Translations under genes and position numbers: made by a program | Source: Bradyrhizobium jicamae | GTDB lineage: Bacteria; Pseudomonadota; Alphaproteobacteria; Rhizobiales; Xanthobacteraceae | Assembly (NCBI RefSeq): GCF_018130215.1 | Contig: NZ_JAFCKQ010000011.1 | Span: forward strand, 1-64,000 | Direction of reading: 5' to 3' | DNA: 64,000 nucleotides | The notes under the pieces: generated by a model | The model's input: the letters and a program-made list of their open reading frames with translations, nothing else | Databases searched by the model: none | What the model was told of the DNA's origin: nothing | Part shown: positions 7,564 through 16,888 of the stretch, piece by piece | How the letters are laid out: the number at the start of each line of letters is the position of its first letter | How positions within the stretch are numbered: the stretch's first letter is position 1

Positions 7564-8490
7564 ATGTCCGAGTTCCCGCGAGGCCCTGCCACGTCCGCCT
7601 CGATTGTTGACGCGCTGAAGGCGATAGCCAGTCATTCACCAAGAGCTCGCCCGAGCTTCGCCAGGGGCCGATGCGTCCGGGGCACGTATATCCCATCGGA
7701 TCGGGCCGAGGAGATTACAAAGTCCCGGAGCTTCACGAGGCCGTCGCGCGTGCTGGCGCGCTTCTCGGTGGATGGTGGCAATCAGCGCAGGTCGGACGCC
7801 GGCAGTCCCGCGCTGCGTGGCTTCAGCTTCAGGCTCGGCGACGCTCAGCATAGCTCGGACATTCTCACGCAGAGCGCTCCCGTTCACTTTGCGAAAACGC
7901 TCAGCCAGATGCTGGCGTTCCTCAAGGCGCGTTTGCCCAGGCCGGACGGAACGCCGGACCCGCTGAAAATCAAGGCCTTCTCCGAAGCCAATCCTGAAAC
8001 GCTGCACCAGGCACGCTATGTCGCCGCGCATCCACAGCCGCCGAGCTTTGCCGGCACGAGCTACTGGGCCGTCCACGCTTTTCCCGCGACCAATGCGAGC
8101 AGCGAGACGCAGTTCATCAAATTCAAGGTCGCCCCGGTCGCAAGCAACGATGCTCCGGCCAAGGGCCAAGCCAGGGCAAGATCCGCCGACGTCCTGCATG
8201 ACGATCTGGAAAGCCGGATCGCCGCGGGTGATATCCGCTTCAGCCTGATGGCTCTGCTGGGTCGCCCCGATGACCCTGTTCTGGATGCCACGATCCGGTG
8301 GCCGGATGAGGACAGCCGCGAGGCGGTGCGGCTCGGAACGATCGTGATCACCGCAATTGAGACGAACGAGATGTGCGAGGCATCGGTCTTCGATCCGGCG
8401 AATCTCGCCGAGGGCATCGGTTATCCGCCGGACGAGATCTTTGCGGCGCGCCGGGCCGCCTACGCCATGTCGCTGGCGCAGCGCCGCTGA
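7564..8490 (+). CDS. Catalase-related (SrpA-like) peroxidase family protein
   Basis: The 308-residue protein belongs to the short catalase-fold family. Recognisable parts are G-R-C-V-R-G-T-Y-x-P-S near residue 36, A-R-F-S-V-D-G-G-N, R-G-F-S-F-R-L-G-D, and S-A-P-V-H-F-A-K. The C-terminal A-R-R-A-A-Y-A-M-S holds the tyrosine expected as proximal heme ligand. Where canonical members have R-x-x-H-A-K-G with the catalytic distal histidine, this one reads R-P-S-F-A-R-G, with Phe32 in the His place. So heme binding is likely, but normal catalase chemistry is doubtful; it may be a peroxidase or mono-oxygenase variant. It converges on the AraC gene at 8499. Confidence 0.8.
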   Translation: MSEFPRGPATSASIVDALKAIASHSPRARPSFARGRCVRGTYIPSDRAEEITKSRSFTRPSRVLARFSVDGGNQRRSDAGSPALRGFSFRLGDAQHSSDILTQSAPVHFAKTLSQMLAFLKARLPRPDGTPDPLKIKAFSEANPETLHQARYVAAHPQPPSFAGTSYWAVHAFPATNASSETQFIKFKVAPVASNDAPAKGQARARSADVLHDDLESRIAAGDIRFSLMALLGRPDDPVLDATIRWPDEDSREAVRLGTIVITAIETNEMCEASVFDPANLAEGIGYPPDEIFAARRAAYAMSLAQRR

Positions 8491-8498
8491 TCAGACGA

Positions 8499-9428
8499 TC
8501 ACGCCTCGCCATCCCCGGCGCCAAGTGCTTCGCGGCGCCAGGTCGCCGGGCTGAGGCCGACCTGCGCCGAGAACACCTTGGTCAAGTGGCTTTGATTGGC
8601 GAACCCGGCCGATATCGCAATCTCGGACAACGGCAGGTCGCGCACGGTCATCAGCTGCTTCGCCGCCTTCACGCGCTGGCGAAGCAGCCACTGGTGCGGC
8701 GGCAACCCGGTCGAAATGCGAAATGCTCGCGAGAAATGGCTGACCGAGAGACCAAACTCGGCCGCGATCTTCTGCAGCGAAAGCGTCCCGCCGAGATCGG
8801 AGTCGAGCTTTTCGCAGGCTCGCTTCACCTGCCATGGCGCAAGGCCGCCGCGAGCCGATTCAGCGATTGGCTGCCATCCGCCATAGGCCTGGGCGATGTG
8901 CGCCGCGAACGCAAGCATCATGTGATCGACGAAGAGCTGATTGACCTCAGTCGGCCGGCGTAGCCCTTCCAGCAGCGTGCCGCCGATATGACGCATCATC
9001 TCATCCTCATGGCCGAAGCCGAACCGGCAAGCGAGGTCACCGATTCGGGGTCCGCGAGACTCCCTGGCGATTTCATCCAGAGCCGATCGCGGAAGGTAGA
9101 AATGGAGCGAGTGGAACGGCTTGTCGATGATGAAGCCCGGATCGCTCCTGAGGTCGTAGAGCCATGTTGTACCGGCTTTGACATCTACCTTCGTGACGCA
9201 CTTGCCGTTGTCCCAGAGCTCACAGTCCGGGTAATTGTGAAGCTTCAGACTGACGAAATAAGCCTCATCGGCAACCGAGCCCGAACGGCCTGGCACGGGG
9301 TTATCGTCCTGGGTTTCGGTGACCGCGAGGTCGATGCCGCGCAGTGAACGGGTCATCAGCGAGGGCGGCGCATCCCTCAAATGCAGTTGCCGCCTGACCC
9401 TCTGTCCGAAGGTGCTTGCAAGTACCAT
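8499..9428 (-). CDS. AraC-family transcriptional regulator
   Basis: The 309-residue protein has an N-terminal beta-rich sensing region (about residues 40-170, with an F-H-S-L-H-F-Y-L-P segment). A C-terminal pair of helix-turn-helix units follows (about 205-300), seen in S-L-Q-K-I-A-A-E-F-G-L-S-V-S-H-F-S-R and I-A-I-S-A-G-F-A-N-Q-S-H-L-T. This is typical of AraC/XylS activators. It is convergent with the catalase-like gene and divergent from the tandem AraC pair, so its target is not obvious. The effector is unknown. Confidence 0.85.
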   Translation of the reverse strand: MVLASTFGQRVRRQLHLRDAPPSLMTRSLRGIDLAVTETQDDNPVPGRSGSVADEAYFVSLKLHNYPDCELWDNGKCVTKVDVKAGTTWLYDLRSDPGFIIDKPFHSLHFYLPRSALDEIARESRGPRIGDLACRFGFGHEDEMMRHIGGTLLEGLRRPTEVNQLFVDHMMLAFAAHIAQAYGGWQPIAESARGGLAPWQVKRACEKLDSDLGGTLSLQKIAAEFGLSVSHFSRAFRISTGLPPHQWLLRQRVKAAKQLMTVRDLPLSEIAISAGFANQSHLTKVFSAQVGLSPATWRREALGAGDGEA

Positions 9429-9882
9429 TTCGATTGGCCTGTCCGTGTTGTTCGACCGGGCGGCTCACCTCACGGTCGCCCGCGAAGTCGTCACCATTAT
9501 CCGGTATCTATGTACAGCGGTCCAGATTTGCGGCGGACCGGGTACCCATATGACGCGCGGCAGCATCAATTTGTGACGAAGTCATTTTCGAAAGTAATTT
9601 CAACACCAAACGCGGCTTGTTACACGTTTAATCCCTTCGTTGCTCATGAGCGGAGATTCGGGGAACCTGATCACAAAACATCGCGCCGGAGCGCTTTGAG
9701 CAGAATCAGGCAAAGCACCGTGGCTTTGGGAAAGACCCCGTAGTCGTACGGAACTAGAACGCGCCGAGAGCTCGCGGCGCCCAGCGGCATCGATACGGGC
9801 AGAAAAGAAGCAATGGCTTCACGCCGGTCCCAAGTCACGCCCGGCGACGCGAGTGCAAGGCCTCCTGAAGCGAGCACCTCCA
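9429..9882. other. Divergent promoter region between AraC genes
   Basis: This 454-bp interval separates the minus-strand AraC gene from the tandem plus-strand pair. I see no convincing gene. The A/T-richer part around 9570-9660 is the most promoter-like stretch. Confidence 0.4.
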
Positions 9883-10836
9883 ATGAGTGAAACGATCTCG
9901 CACGATTCTGCGCATGATAATTCTTCGGCTGCATCCCACGCGAGCCCGGACCAATCGCCGGCCTCCCACCGGCGCGCCGCCGACGCGGAGATGGCGCGTG
10001 TGCTCCACACCACACCATTTCGCATGGCTTTGGACTCCTCCGGCGCCGGGATCGCGCACTGGAAACACGATCCGTTGCACGACGTCGTTGAGCCGATGAG
10101 CCACCACGTCATCATGGCTTACAACGGCTCGACGCAGCACATGGAGCGGCGCTCAGGAAGGTCGATTGCGACGGGAACGTTTCGTCGCGGGGTCGTGATC
10201 ATCATTCCGGAAGGGTCAAGCTCCCGATGGGACATTCCGAAACCCGTTGATGTCGTTCAGCTCTATCTCCCTCAGGCAGCACTCAAGCGTGTTGCCGACG
10301 AAGCCGTGATCGGCACGCCGACCGATCTATTGGAGCGAACGGCGCATCCGGATCCTATTACGTCCCGACTACTCCTGAGCGCGGCCAGTGCACTGGAGGG
10401 TCACGGGGCCCTGGACACGCTGTTCAGGCATCAGCTGATCGACCTCCTGGGCATGCGCCTCCTGGCTGCGCACACCGGCTCGAGAAACACGTTCCAGCCG
10501 GCCATGGGTGGACTCTCACCGAAAGTCCTGGGCCGCGCCATCGAACGCTTGCGCTCGGACAGCGATGCGGACGTCTCCCTCGATGCCCTTGCATCCGATG
10601 CCGGCCTGTCGCGCTTCCATTTCTGCCGCGCCTTCAAGGAAAGCACCGGGCTTTCACCTCACGCCTGGCTGCGACAGCACCGGATCGAGCAGGCGATGAA
10701 CTTGCTCCGCGATACCGACACATCGATCGCCATGGTGGCAGCGGAGCTTGGCTATGCCTCACAAACGGCCTTCGCCGCGGCGTTCAGACGGTTGACCGGC
10801 GACACGCCGAGCGATTGGCGGCGGCACGTGCGTTAG
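9883..10836 (+). CDS. AraC-family regulator, tandem copy 1
   Basis: The start at 9883 is supported by alignment with the next gene. Both share the leader GAAGCGAG followed by an ATG-AGT/AGC-N-ACGATC beginning, and both products are then about 317 residues. Residues 30-190 form the sensing domain (V-V-Q-L-Y-L-P-Q). The C-terminus carries two HTH units, with A-L-A-S-D-A-G-L-S-R-F-H-F-C-R-A-F and V-A-A-E-L-G-Y-A-S-Q-T-A-F. The DNA-binding halves of the two copies are nearly identical, so they probably share operators. It lies upstream of the adc-bdhA operon, its likely target. Confidence 0.88.
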   Translation: MSETISHDSAHDNSSAASHASPDQSPASHRRAADAEMARVLHTTPFRMALDSSGAGIAHWKHDPLHDVVEPMSHHVIMAYNGSTQHMERRSGRSIATGTFRRGVVIIIPEGSSSRWDIPKPVDVVQLYLPQAALKRVADEAVIGTPTDLLERTAHPDPITSRLLLSAASALEGHGALDTLFRHQLIDLLGMRLLAAHTGSRNTFQPAMGGLSPKVLGRAIERLRSDSDADVSLDALASDAGLSRFHFCRAFKESTGLSPHAWLRQHRIEQAMNLLRDTDTSIAMVAAELGYASQTAFAAAFRRLTGDTPSDWRRHVR

Positions 10837-10887
10837 ACGCGATCGCTCCGCCGGTAACGAAGTGTCTTCCGAAGCGAGGACAGCTCC

Positions 10888-11838
10888 ATGAGCAAGACGA
10901 TCCCGCAAGACCCATTGAAGGCTCTGCTTGTTGCCCCCAGCACGAGCGACAGCGACTCGCCAATCGCCGAGCGGCGCCCGGCCGATGTGGAGATGGCGCG
11001 CATCCTTAAGACCGCCCCGATCCAGATGGCTTCGGACCCTTCCAACGGCAGCATCGCACACTGGAAGCATGGGGCGCTGCACGACGTGGTCGAGCCCATG
11101 ACCGACCACGTCATCATGACCTATCCCACGGGCGTTCAGCGCCTGGAGCGACGCACCGGGAGATCGGTCGCGATTGGAACGGCGCGTTCCGGTGTTGTGA
11201 CGATCATTCCGGTTGGTTCAACCGCTCGATGGGATATCCCGGGCCTAGTCGATGTCATCCAGCTCTATCTTCCGCATGCAACGCTCGAACGCATTGCTCG
11301 CGAAGCCGACGCGCCCGTTCCCACCGACCTTCTGGAGCGGACGGGACATCCCGACCCCGTCATATCCGCATTGCTGATGACTGCGGCGGATGCATTGGAG
11401 GGCAATACGCCCCTGGATGCCCTATTCAGACAGCAACTGACGGATCTCCTGGCCACGCGCATTCTGGCTGAGCATACCGGCGTGCCAACCACGTTCGAGC
11501 CGATCACGGGCGGACTGTCTCCCCACGCTTTGCGCCGCGCGATCGAACGCCTGCGTTCGGACAGTGATGCTGACGTCTCTCTTGCGGCTCTCGCTTCGGA
11601 CGCTGGTCTGTCTCGCTTCCACTTCTGCCGCGCGTTCAAGGAAAGCACCGGGCTTTCGCCTCATGCCTGGCTGCGCCAGCAGCGGCTCGAGAAGGCCATG
11701 AACATGCTGCGCGATACCGACGCGCCGATCGCGACGGTGGCCACACAGCTTGGTTACGCCTCTCAAACGGCCTTCACCGCCGCGTTCAGGAAGCTGACCG
11801 GAGAAACGCCGAGCGATTGGCGACGACGCACGCGCTAG
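10888..11838 (+). CDS. AraC-family regulator, tandem copy 2
   Basis: The 316-residue paralogue sits 51 bp after copy 1. GCGAGGA precedes the ATG at 10888. It matches copy 1 throughout (R-R-x-A-D-x-E-M-A-R, H-W-K-H, S-S/T-A-R-W-D-I-P). The match is closest in the C-terminal 100 residues, where only scattered substitutions occur. The sensing domains differ more, which suggests divergence of effector with retained DNA target. The two copies arose by local duplication. It is followed by a 537-bp gap before the flavoprotein gene at 12376. Confidence 0.88.
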   Translation: MSKTIPQDPLKALLVAPSTSDSDSPIAERRPADVEMARILKTAPIQMASDPSNGSIAHWKHGALHDVVEPMTDHVIMTYPTGVQRLERRTGRSVAIGTARSGVVTIIPVGSTARWDIPGLVDVIQLYLPHATLERIAREADAPVPTDLLERTGHPDPVISALLMTAADALEGNTPLDALFRQQLTDLLATRILAEHTGVPTTFEPITGGLSPHALRRAIERLRSDSDADVSLAALASDAGLSRFHFCRAFKESTGLSPHAWLRQQRLEKAMNMLRDTDAPIATVATQLGYASQTAFTAAFRKLTGETPSDWRRRTR

Positions 11839-12375
11839 CCGCAATCTCTCTGCAAGGACGTCAATCGCTCTGGCGCAGCCGCGAGGTCACTCCGGTAGAT
11901 CATATGTCACCCAAGGCGAGAATGCACGGAGACGATCGATGACCTGGATGAACCATATCCCCCTCCTCAAGATCGTGCCGCGACGGAGGGTCATCGTGAG
12001 CGCGCTCGTATACGGACTTTCACTGAGTGTCCGCTTCACGTCCGCCACCGGCGAGCAGGTGGAGGTTTCTTCCCTGGCGACGGGCTCCATCATGGCAAGG
12101 GACGAAACTCAGACGTCCCACGCTGCCTGGCCGCTGATACCGACCGAACCGATCGCTCTTCGGCTCAGCTGGCCGTTGGTTGGCCGGCGTTGCCACGCTA
12201 CGTGTGAGCGTCCCGAGTCCACGGCATTGGCGCCCACCTGCGGCGCTTTCTAAAGCGCAGACGACTTCGCTTCACATCTTCGCGTCGTTAGCGATCGCAA
12301 CAAGCTCCCCGCGCGCGGTGGGCAGCGACGGTGACGCGCGTGCGTCCGAGAAGTCAAACCAGAGGAGAAACTGAC
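11839..12375. other. Control region before the adc-bdhA operon
   Basis: This 537-bp interval probably holds the promoter of the downstream operon. An open frame at 11939-12253 has a GGAG some eight bases before its ATG, but its product has no motif or coherent hydrophobic pattern, so I do not annotate it. I see no FixK-type box here. Confidence 0.45.
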
Positions 12376-13578
12376 ATGCGACTCATCATCATCGGCGCCG
12401 GCTTCGCCGGTATGTATGCCGCCCTTTCCGCTGCCCGCCTGCGCGACATCCATGGCGCATCGCCCGACGAGCTCGAGATCGTGCTGGTCGCACCCGAGCC
12501 CACGCTCGTGATCCGCCCGCGCCTCTATGAAGCGAAACCCGAAACCCTGACGGCGCCGCTGTTGGACGTCCTGAACGCCGTCGATGTCGCCTACGTGCAG
12601 GGCAGCGCGGAGGCGGTCGACACGGCGTCCCGTACAGTGAAGGTCGCGACCACCACCGGCACGAAGGCGCTCTCCTACGATCGCCTCGTCGTGGCCACAG
12701 GCAGCCGGCTGTTCCGCCCGAATATTCCCGGCCTTGCCGAACACGGCTTCAGTGTCGACCAGCTCGACGATGCGATTGCCCTCGACAAGCATCTGCACGG
12801 CCTGGCAGACCGGCCCGCAAAGAACGGACGCGACACCGTGGTTGTCGCCGGCGGCGGCTTCACTGGCATCGAGGCGGCCACCGAGATTCCTGCGCGGTTG
12901 CGCAAGATCCTCGGCAAGGGGACCAGGCTGCGCGTCATCATCGTCGAAAGAAATCCCGCGATCGCTCCTGACATGGGCTCAGATTCCCGCCCCGTCATCG
13001 AGGACGCGCTGAAGCAGCTCGGTATCGAGGCGAGGGTCGGTGCAGGCGTCGCATCCATGGATGAATCCAGCGTAACGCTTTCCGATGGCGAACGCATTGA
13101 GACCGAAACGGTGATCTGGGCGGCGGGCATTCGCGCCGCCCCGTTGACCGCGCAGATTCCCGGCGAACGCGACAAATCCGGCCGGCTGCTTGTCGACCGC
13201 GACTTGCGCGTGCCGGAGGCGGCCGGCGTGTTTGCGACCGGCGATGCCGCTCGCGCCGCGTGCGACGATGCCGGCAACTACGCGCTGATGTCGTGCCAGC
13301 ATGCCACGCGGATGGGCGCCTTTGCCGGCAACAATGCCGCAGCCGAGCTCCTGGGCGTGCCGACCAAGCCGTATCACCAGAAGGGCTATGTCACCTGCCT
13401 CGATCTCGGAGAGGCCGGTGCGCTGTTCACGCGCGGTTGGGAGCGCAAGGTGGAGATCGTCGGCGACAAGGCCAAGCAGACCAAGCACGAGATCAACACC
13501 GTCTGGATCTATCCGCCGCGGCCCGAACGCGCCGCCGCGCTCGCCTCGGCCGATCCGGAGCATGTCACCGAGGTGTAA
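12376..13578 (+). CDS. NDH-2-like FAD/NAD(P)-dependent oxidoreductase
   Basis: AGGAG precedes the ATG at 12376, giving 400 residues. The FAD-binding Rossmann motif G-A-G-F-A-G is at 7-12. A second nucleotide motif G-G-G-F-T-G is at 159-164. The FAD-contacting A-T-G-D is at 287-290. This is the layout of type II NADH dehydrogenases and related pyridine-nucleotide-disulfide oxidoreductases. No redox-active C-x-x-x-x-C is present, which argues for the NDH-2 group. I see no long C-terminal amphipathic helix, so membrane attachment is uncertain. First in the operon, it could reoxidise NADH made by 3-hydroxybutyrate dehydrogenase at 19044. Confidence 0.85.
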   Translation: MRLIIIGAGFAGMYAALSAARLRDIHGASPDELEIVLVAPEPTLVIRPRLYEAKPETLTAPLLDVLNAVDVAYVQGSAEAVDTASRTVKVATTTGTKALSYDRLVVATGSRLFRPNIPGLAEHGFSVDQLDDAIALDKHLHGLADRPAKNGRDTVVVAGGGFTGIEAATEIPARLRKILGKGTRLRVIIVERNPAIAPDMGSDSRPVIEDALKQLGIEARVGAGVASMDESSVTLSDGERIETETVIWAAGIRAAPLTAQIPGERDKSGRLLVDRDLRVPEAAGVFATGDAARAACDDAGNYALMSCQHATRMGAFAGNNAAAELLGVPTKPYHQKGYVTCLDLGEAGALFTRGWERKVEIVGDKAKQTKHEINTVWIYPPRPERAAALASADPEHVTEV

Positions 13579-13658
13579 GCGCCTCACGCGACCGGGCCAC
13601 GCGTTCGCAAAGAGCGCGCGGTCCCCAAAACAAGTCAATCAATCTGGAGTTCACGACG

Positions 13659-14456
13659 ATGAGACACGACACCGTGCGAACAGCGGCGTTCGCGATGCCG
13701 CTCACGAACCCGGCATTCCCGCCCGGCCCCTACCGCTTCGTCAACCGCGAATACTTCATCATCCAGTACCGGACGGACCCCGAAGCGCTGCGTCGGGTCG
13801 TACCGGAGCCGCTCGAGCTGACCGAGCCGGTGGTGAACTACGAGTTCATCCGCATGCCGGATTCAACCGGCTTCGGCGACTACACCGAAAGCGGCCAGGT
13901 GATCCCGGTGTCCTATCAAGGCCAGGCCGGCGGTTTCACCCATCAGATGTTCCTCAATGACCATCCGCCCATTGCGGGTGGCCGCGAATTATGGGGCTTT
14001 CCCAAGAAGCTGGCGCAGCCGAAGCTCGCCGCCGAGATCGATACGCTGGTCGGCACCCTGAATTACGGCTCGGTCCGCATCGCGACCGGCACCATGGGCT
14101 ACAAGCACCGCGCTCTCGACACATCAGTCGAAGCAAGGAAGCTCGCGGCTCCGAATTTTCTGCTCAAGATCATCCCACACGTCGACGGCACGACGCGCGT
14201 CTGCGAGCTCGTGCGCTTCCACCTCGAAGACATCACCGTGAAGGGCGCATGGACGGGACCGGCTGCGCTCGACCTGTATTCGCACGCGCTGGCCCCGGTC
14301 GCCGAGCTGCCGGTTCTTCAAGTGCTGTCAGCCAAGCACCTCGTCGCCGACCTGACGCTCGGGCTGGGCACCGTCGTGCACGACTATCTGTCCCCGGCGA
14401 CGGCACGACGACGCGAGCCCGGATCCGGAGTCTTGATCGAGGCCAATGCGAGTTGA
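13659..14456 (+). CDS. adc: Acetoacetate decarboxylase
   Basis: The 265-residue product has the full acetoacetate decarboxylase layout. The key segment is R-E-L-W-G-F-P-K-K, where Lys116 corresponds to the Schiff-base lysine of the clostridial enzyme and Lys117 to the residue that lowers its pKa. Other family marks are [11 protein letters not shown], the G-G-F-T-H-Q-M-F segment, and L-K-I-I-P-H-V-D-G. It should convert acetoacetate to acetone and CO2 in the cytoplasm. The start at 13659 has GGAG upstream and lies 80 bp after the flavoprotein gene. With bdhA in the same operon the substrate would come from 3-hydroxybutyrate. Confidence 0.92.
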   Translation: MRHDTVRTAAFAMPLTNPAFPPGPYRFVNREYFIIQYRTDPEALRRVVPEPLELTEPVVNYEFIRMPDSTGFGDYTESGQVIPVSYQGQAGGFTHQMFLNDHPPIAGGRELWGFPKKLAQPKLAAEIDTLVGTLNYGSVRIATGTMGYKHRALDTSVEARKLAAPNFLLKIIPHVDGTTRVCELVRFHLEDITVKGAWTGPAALDLYSHALAPVAELPVLQVLSAKHLVADLTLGLGTVVHDYLSPATARRREPGSGVLIEANAS

Positions 14457-14488
14457 TCGGAACAGCGGCAATGCGAGGAGTTTTGGCA

Positions 14489-15664
14489 ATGTTGAACGTC
14501 ATGCGCGAGCAGGCAAATCCCACGCAGCGGGAAACCAGGACGATGCCGTATGACGTCGTCGCGCTGGTGTTGCAAGGCGGCGGTGCTCTCGGCGCCTACC
14601 AGGCCGGAGTCTACCAGGGCCTCCACGAGGCCGGGATCCGGCCGAACTGGCTGGCCGGCATTTCGATCGGTGCGCTGAACGCCGCCATCATCGCCGGCTC
14701 ACCTGAAGGCGAACGGGTCGAACGGCTCCGCGAGTTCTGGGAAAGCATCTGTGCCTGCCCGGTGGGATGGCCCACGGGCGAAGGGCTCGCCGACGCCCTG
14801 CCCTTCGCCTTCGATCTCCGTTCAGCGAACAACGCGGTCGCGGCGACGAGGGCCTTGTTCCAAGGGCAGCCCGGCTTCTTCAAGCCGCGCTTTCCATTCC
14901 CGTTCTGGTCACCATTCTCGGGTGATGCGGCAACGAGCTTCTACGATACGTCACCGCTGGGCAAGACGTTGGAGCGGCTCGTCGACTTCGACCGGCTGAA
15001 CTCGGGCGAGGTGCGCGTCAGCGTCGGCGCCGTCAACGTCCGCACCGGCAATCTCATCTATTTCGATACCGCCGAGCGCAAGCTGGACGCCAAGCATTTC
15101 ATGGCTTCCGGCGCGTTGCCGCCGGCGTTTCCGGCTGTCGAGATCGAAGGCGAGCACTATTGGGACGGTGGTGTGGCCTGGAACACGCCCCTGTCCCGCG
15201 TGCTGTCTGCCGAGCCGTGTGACACACTGACATTTCAGGTTGATCTCTGGTCAGCCAGAGGCCGTGTCCCCCACGACATGATGGAGGTGTCGAGCCGGCA
15301 GAAGGACATTCAATATTCGAGCCGGACGCGCGCCATTACGGATCAGGCGCTGCGGATGCAGAAGATGCGCCAGGCGTTGCACCGGACGCTCGCAAGGTTG
15401 CCGGAGAGTGCAAAGCAGGACACGGAACTCCGCACCATCGCGGACATGGCCCGCCACTGCTCCCACAACATCATCCACCTGATCTACCAGTCCAAGATCT
15501 ACGAGGGGCAGTCAAAGGATTACGAGTTCGGGCTGAGCGCGATGCGCGCCCATTGGCAAAGCGGGCTGGAGGACATCCGCCGCACGCTGGCCGACCCGCG
15601 CCGCCTCGACGTGCCGCCTCCCGAGCTCGGTATCGTCACTCATGACGTCCATCGCCCCGATTGA
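14489..15664 (+). CDS. Patatin-like phospholipase with DUF3734 tail
   Basis: The ATG at 14489 follows GAGGAG at good spacing and gives 391 residues. The patatin Ser-Asp dyad is visible: the oxyanion segment G-G-G-A-L-G-A-Y (30-37), nucleophile Ser59 in G-I-S-I-G, and Asp226 in D-G-G. The C-terminal 130 residues match the DUF3734 extension (Q-K-D-I-Q-Y-S-S-R-T-R). No signal peptide is present, so it acts inside the cell, hydrolysing acyl esters. A patatin gene linked to bdhA is known from Legionella (bdhA-patD), which supports a role in lipid or 3-hydroxyacyl turnover feeding this operon. The substrate itself is not inferable. Confidence 0.9.
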   Translation: MLNVMREQANPTQRETRTMPYDVVALVLQGGGALGAYQAGVYQGLHEAGIRPNWLAGISIGALNAAIIAGSPEGERVERLREFWESICACPVGWPTGEGLADALPFAFDLRSANNAVAATRALFQGQPGFFKPRFPFPFWSPFSGDAATSFYDTSPLGKTLERLVDFDRLNSGEVRVSVGAVNVRTGNLIYFDTAERKLDAKHFMASGALPPAFPAVEIEGEHYWDGGVAWNTPLSRVLSAEPCDTLTFQVDLWSARGRVPHDMMEVSSRQKDIQYSSRTRAITDQALRMQKMRQALHRTLARLPESAKQDTELRTIADMARHCSHNIIHLIYQSKIYEGQSKDYEFGLSAMRAHWQSGLEDIRRTLADPRRLDVPPPELGIVTHDVHRPD

Positions 15665-15697
15665 GCTCTAACGCTCCCGCAGCTTTAGGAGAATACC

Positions 15698-16846
15698 ATG
15701 TCGACCCTTTCCTATGCCTCCGAACAGAAGGCCAAGCTCCATCTTTCGCCCTCGCGTCAGGCGATCCGGCGCGCAGCCCTTGCGTTCGCCGCAGCGTTGG
15801 GTGTCGCCGGGACTGCCGCCTTCGGCCACTATTATCTCACCACGGGTCGCTACCTGGAAACGACGGACGACGCCTATGTCAAAGCGGATTCCACGATCAT
15901 CGCGCCAAGGATTTCGGGCTACATCGCGGAAGTGCTGGTGGCCGACAACGAAGCGGTGAAGGCCGGTCAGCTCCTGGCCCGGATCGACGACCGCGACTTC
16001 ATGACCGCGCTGACGCAGGCTCAGGCGGATGTTGCTGCGTCCGAGGCTGCGGTCAGCAATCTCGACGCACAGATCGCATTGCAGGAGCCGGTGATCCGGC
16101 AGCAGGCGGCCGAGGTCGACGCGACCGAAGCCAATCTGAAGTTCGCCCAGCAAGAGCGCGCTCGCTACGACGAGCTCATGAAGTCGGGTGCAGGTACGGT
16201 TCAACGCGCCCAGCAGACCGACGCGGCGCTGCGCTCGCAGACTGCGCAGATGCAGCAAGGAAAAGCGGGATTGATGGCCGCGAACAGGAAGGTCGAGGTG
16301 CTCCTGAGCCAACGCGCGCAGGCGCTTGCCCAGCTCGATCATGCCCGCGCGCTCGAGCAGCAGGCAGCGCTCAACCTGTCCTATACGCAGATCACCGCGC
16401 CTGTCGACGGCACGGTCGGTGCGCGAACGCTGCGGGTCGGACAATATGTCCAGGCCGGCACGCAGCTCATGGCGGTGGTGCCGCTGGATGCGGTCTACGT
16501 GGTCGCGAATTTCAAGGAAACCCAACTCACCCATGTGCGGAATGGACAGCCGGTCGAGCTTCGGATCGACAGCTTCCATTCGACCAGGCTGAAGGGCCAT
16601 GTCGACAGCCTGTCGCCGGCGAGTGGCCTCGAATTTGCGCTGCTGCCGCCCGACAACGCCACCGGCAACTTCACCAAGATCGTGCAGCGCGTACCGGTGA
16701 AGATCGTGCTTGACGACCAGAACCTGAGGGGCCTCCTGCGCCCGGGCATGTCGGCCGTGCCGACGGTCAATACCAGGTCGGAAGTCGTTGCCGAACGCGA
16801 GGCCGAAAAACACCTCGCATCGCGCCGCTCACAACCCCGCGGGTAG
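15698..16846 (+). CDS. HlyD/EmrA-type efflux periplasmic adaptor
   Basis: The 382-residue protein has one N-terminal membrane span (about 24-46). Then comes the T-D-D-A-Y-V motif, a biotinyl-lipoyl-like half (P-R-I-S-G-Y-I-A-E-V), a coiled-coil hairpin (about 100-220) and the returning lipoyl and beta-barrel parts (T-A-P-V-D-G-T-V-G, E-T-Q-L-T-H-V). This is the EmrA pattern: an adaptor linking an inner-membrane MFS pump to an outer-membrane channel. The pump is the next gene, 42 bp downstream. No outer-membrane partner gene lies nearby. AGGAG precedes the ATG. Confidence 0.92.
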   Translation: MSTLSYASEQKAKLHLSPSRQAIRRAALAFAAALGVAGTAAFGHYYLTTGRYLETTDDAYVKADSTIIAPRISGYIAEVLVADNEAVKAGQLLARIDDRDFMTALTQAQADVAASEAAVSNLDAQIALQEPVIRQQAAEVDATEANLKFAQQERARYDELMKSGAGTVQRAQQTDAALRSQTAQMQQGKAGLMAANRKVEVLLSQRAQALAQLDHARALEQQAALNLSYTQITAPVDGTVGARTLRVGQYVQAGTQLMAVVPLDAVYVVANFKETQLTHVRNGQPVELRIDSFHSTRLKGHVDSLSPASGLEFALLPPDNATGNFTKIVQRVPVKIVLDDQNLRGLLRPGMSAVPTVNTRSEVVAEREAEKHLASRRSQPRG

Positions 16847-16888
16847 TCGTCGCAAGCACGTTCCCCCCTCGCCTGCGAGGAGACAACC

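Noticed and set aside
12675..13277. 200-codon minus-strand frame rich in Ser and Ala
   Set aside because: It is the complement of the NDH-2-like gene and has no motif or ribosome binding site.
13991..15664. 557-codon open frame before the patatin gene
   Set aside because: The N-terminal 166 codons overlap the acetoacetate decarboxylase in another frame; the ribosome binding site and family N-terminus fix the start at 14489.
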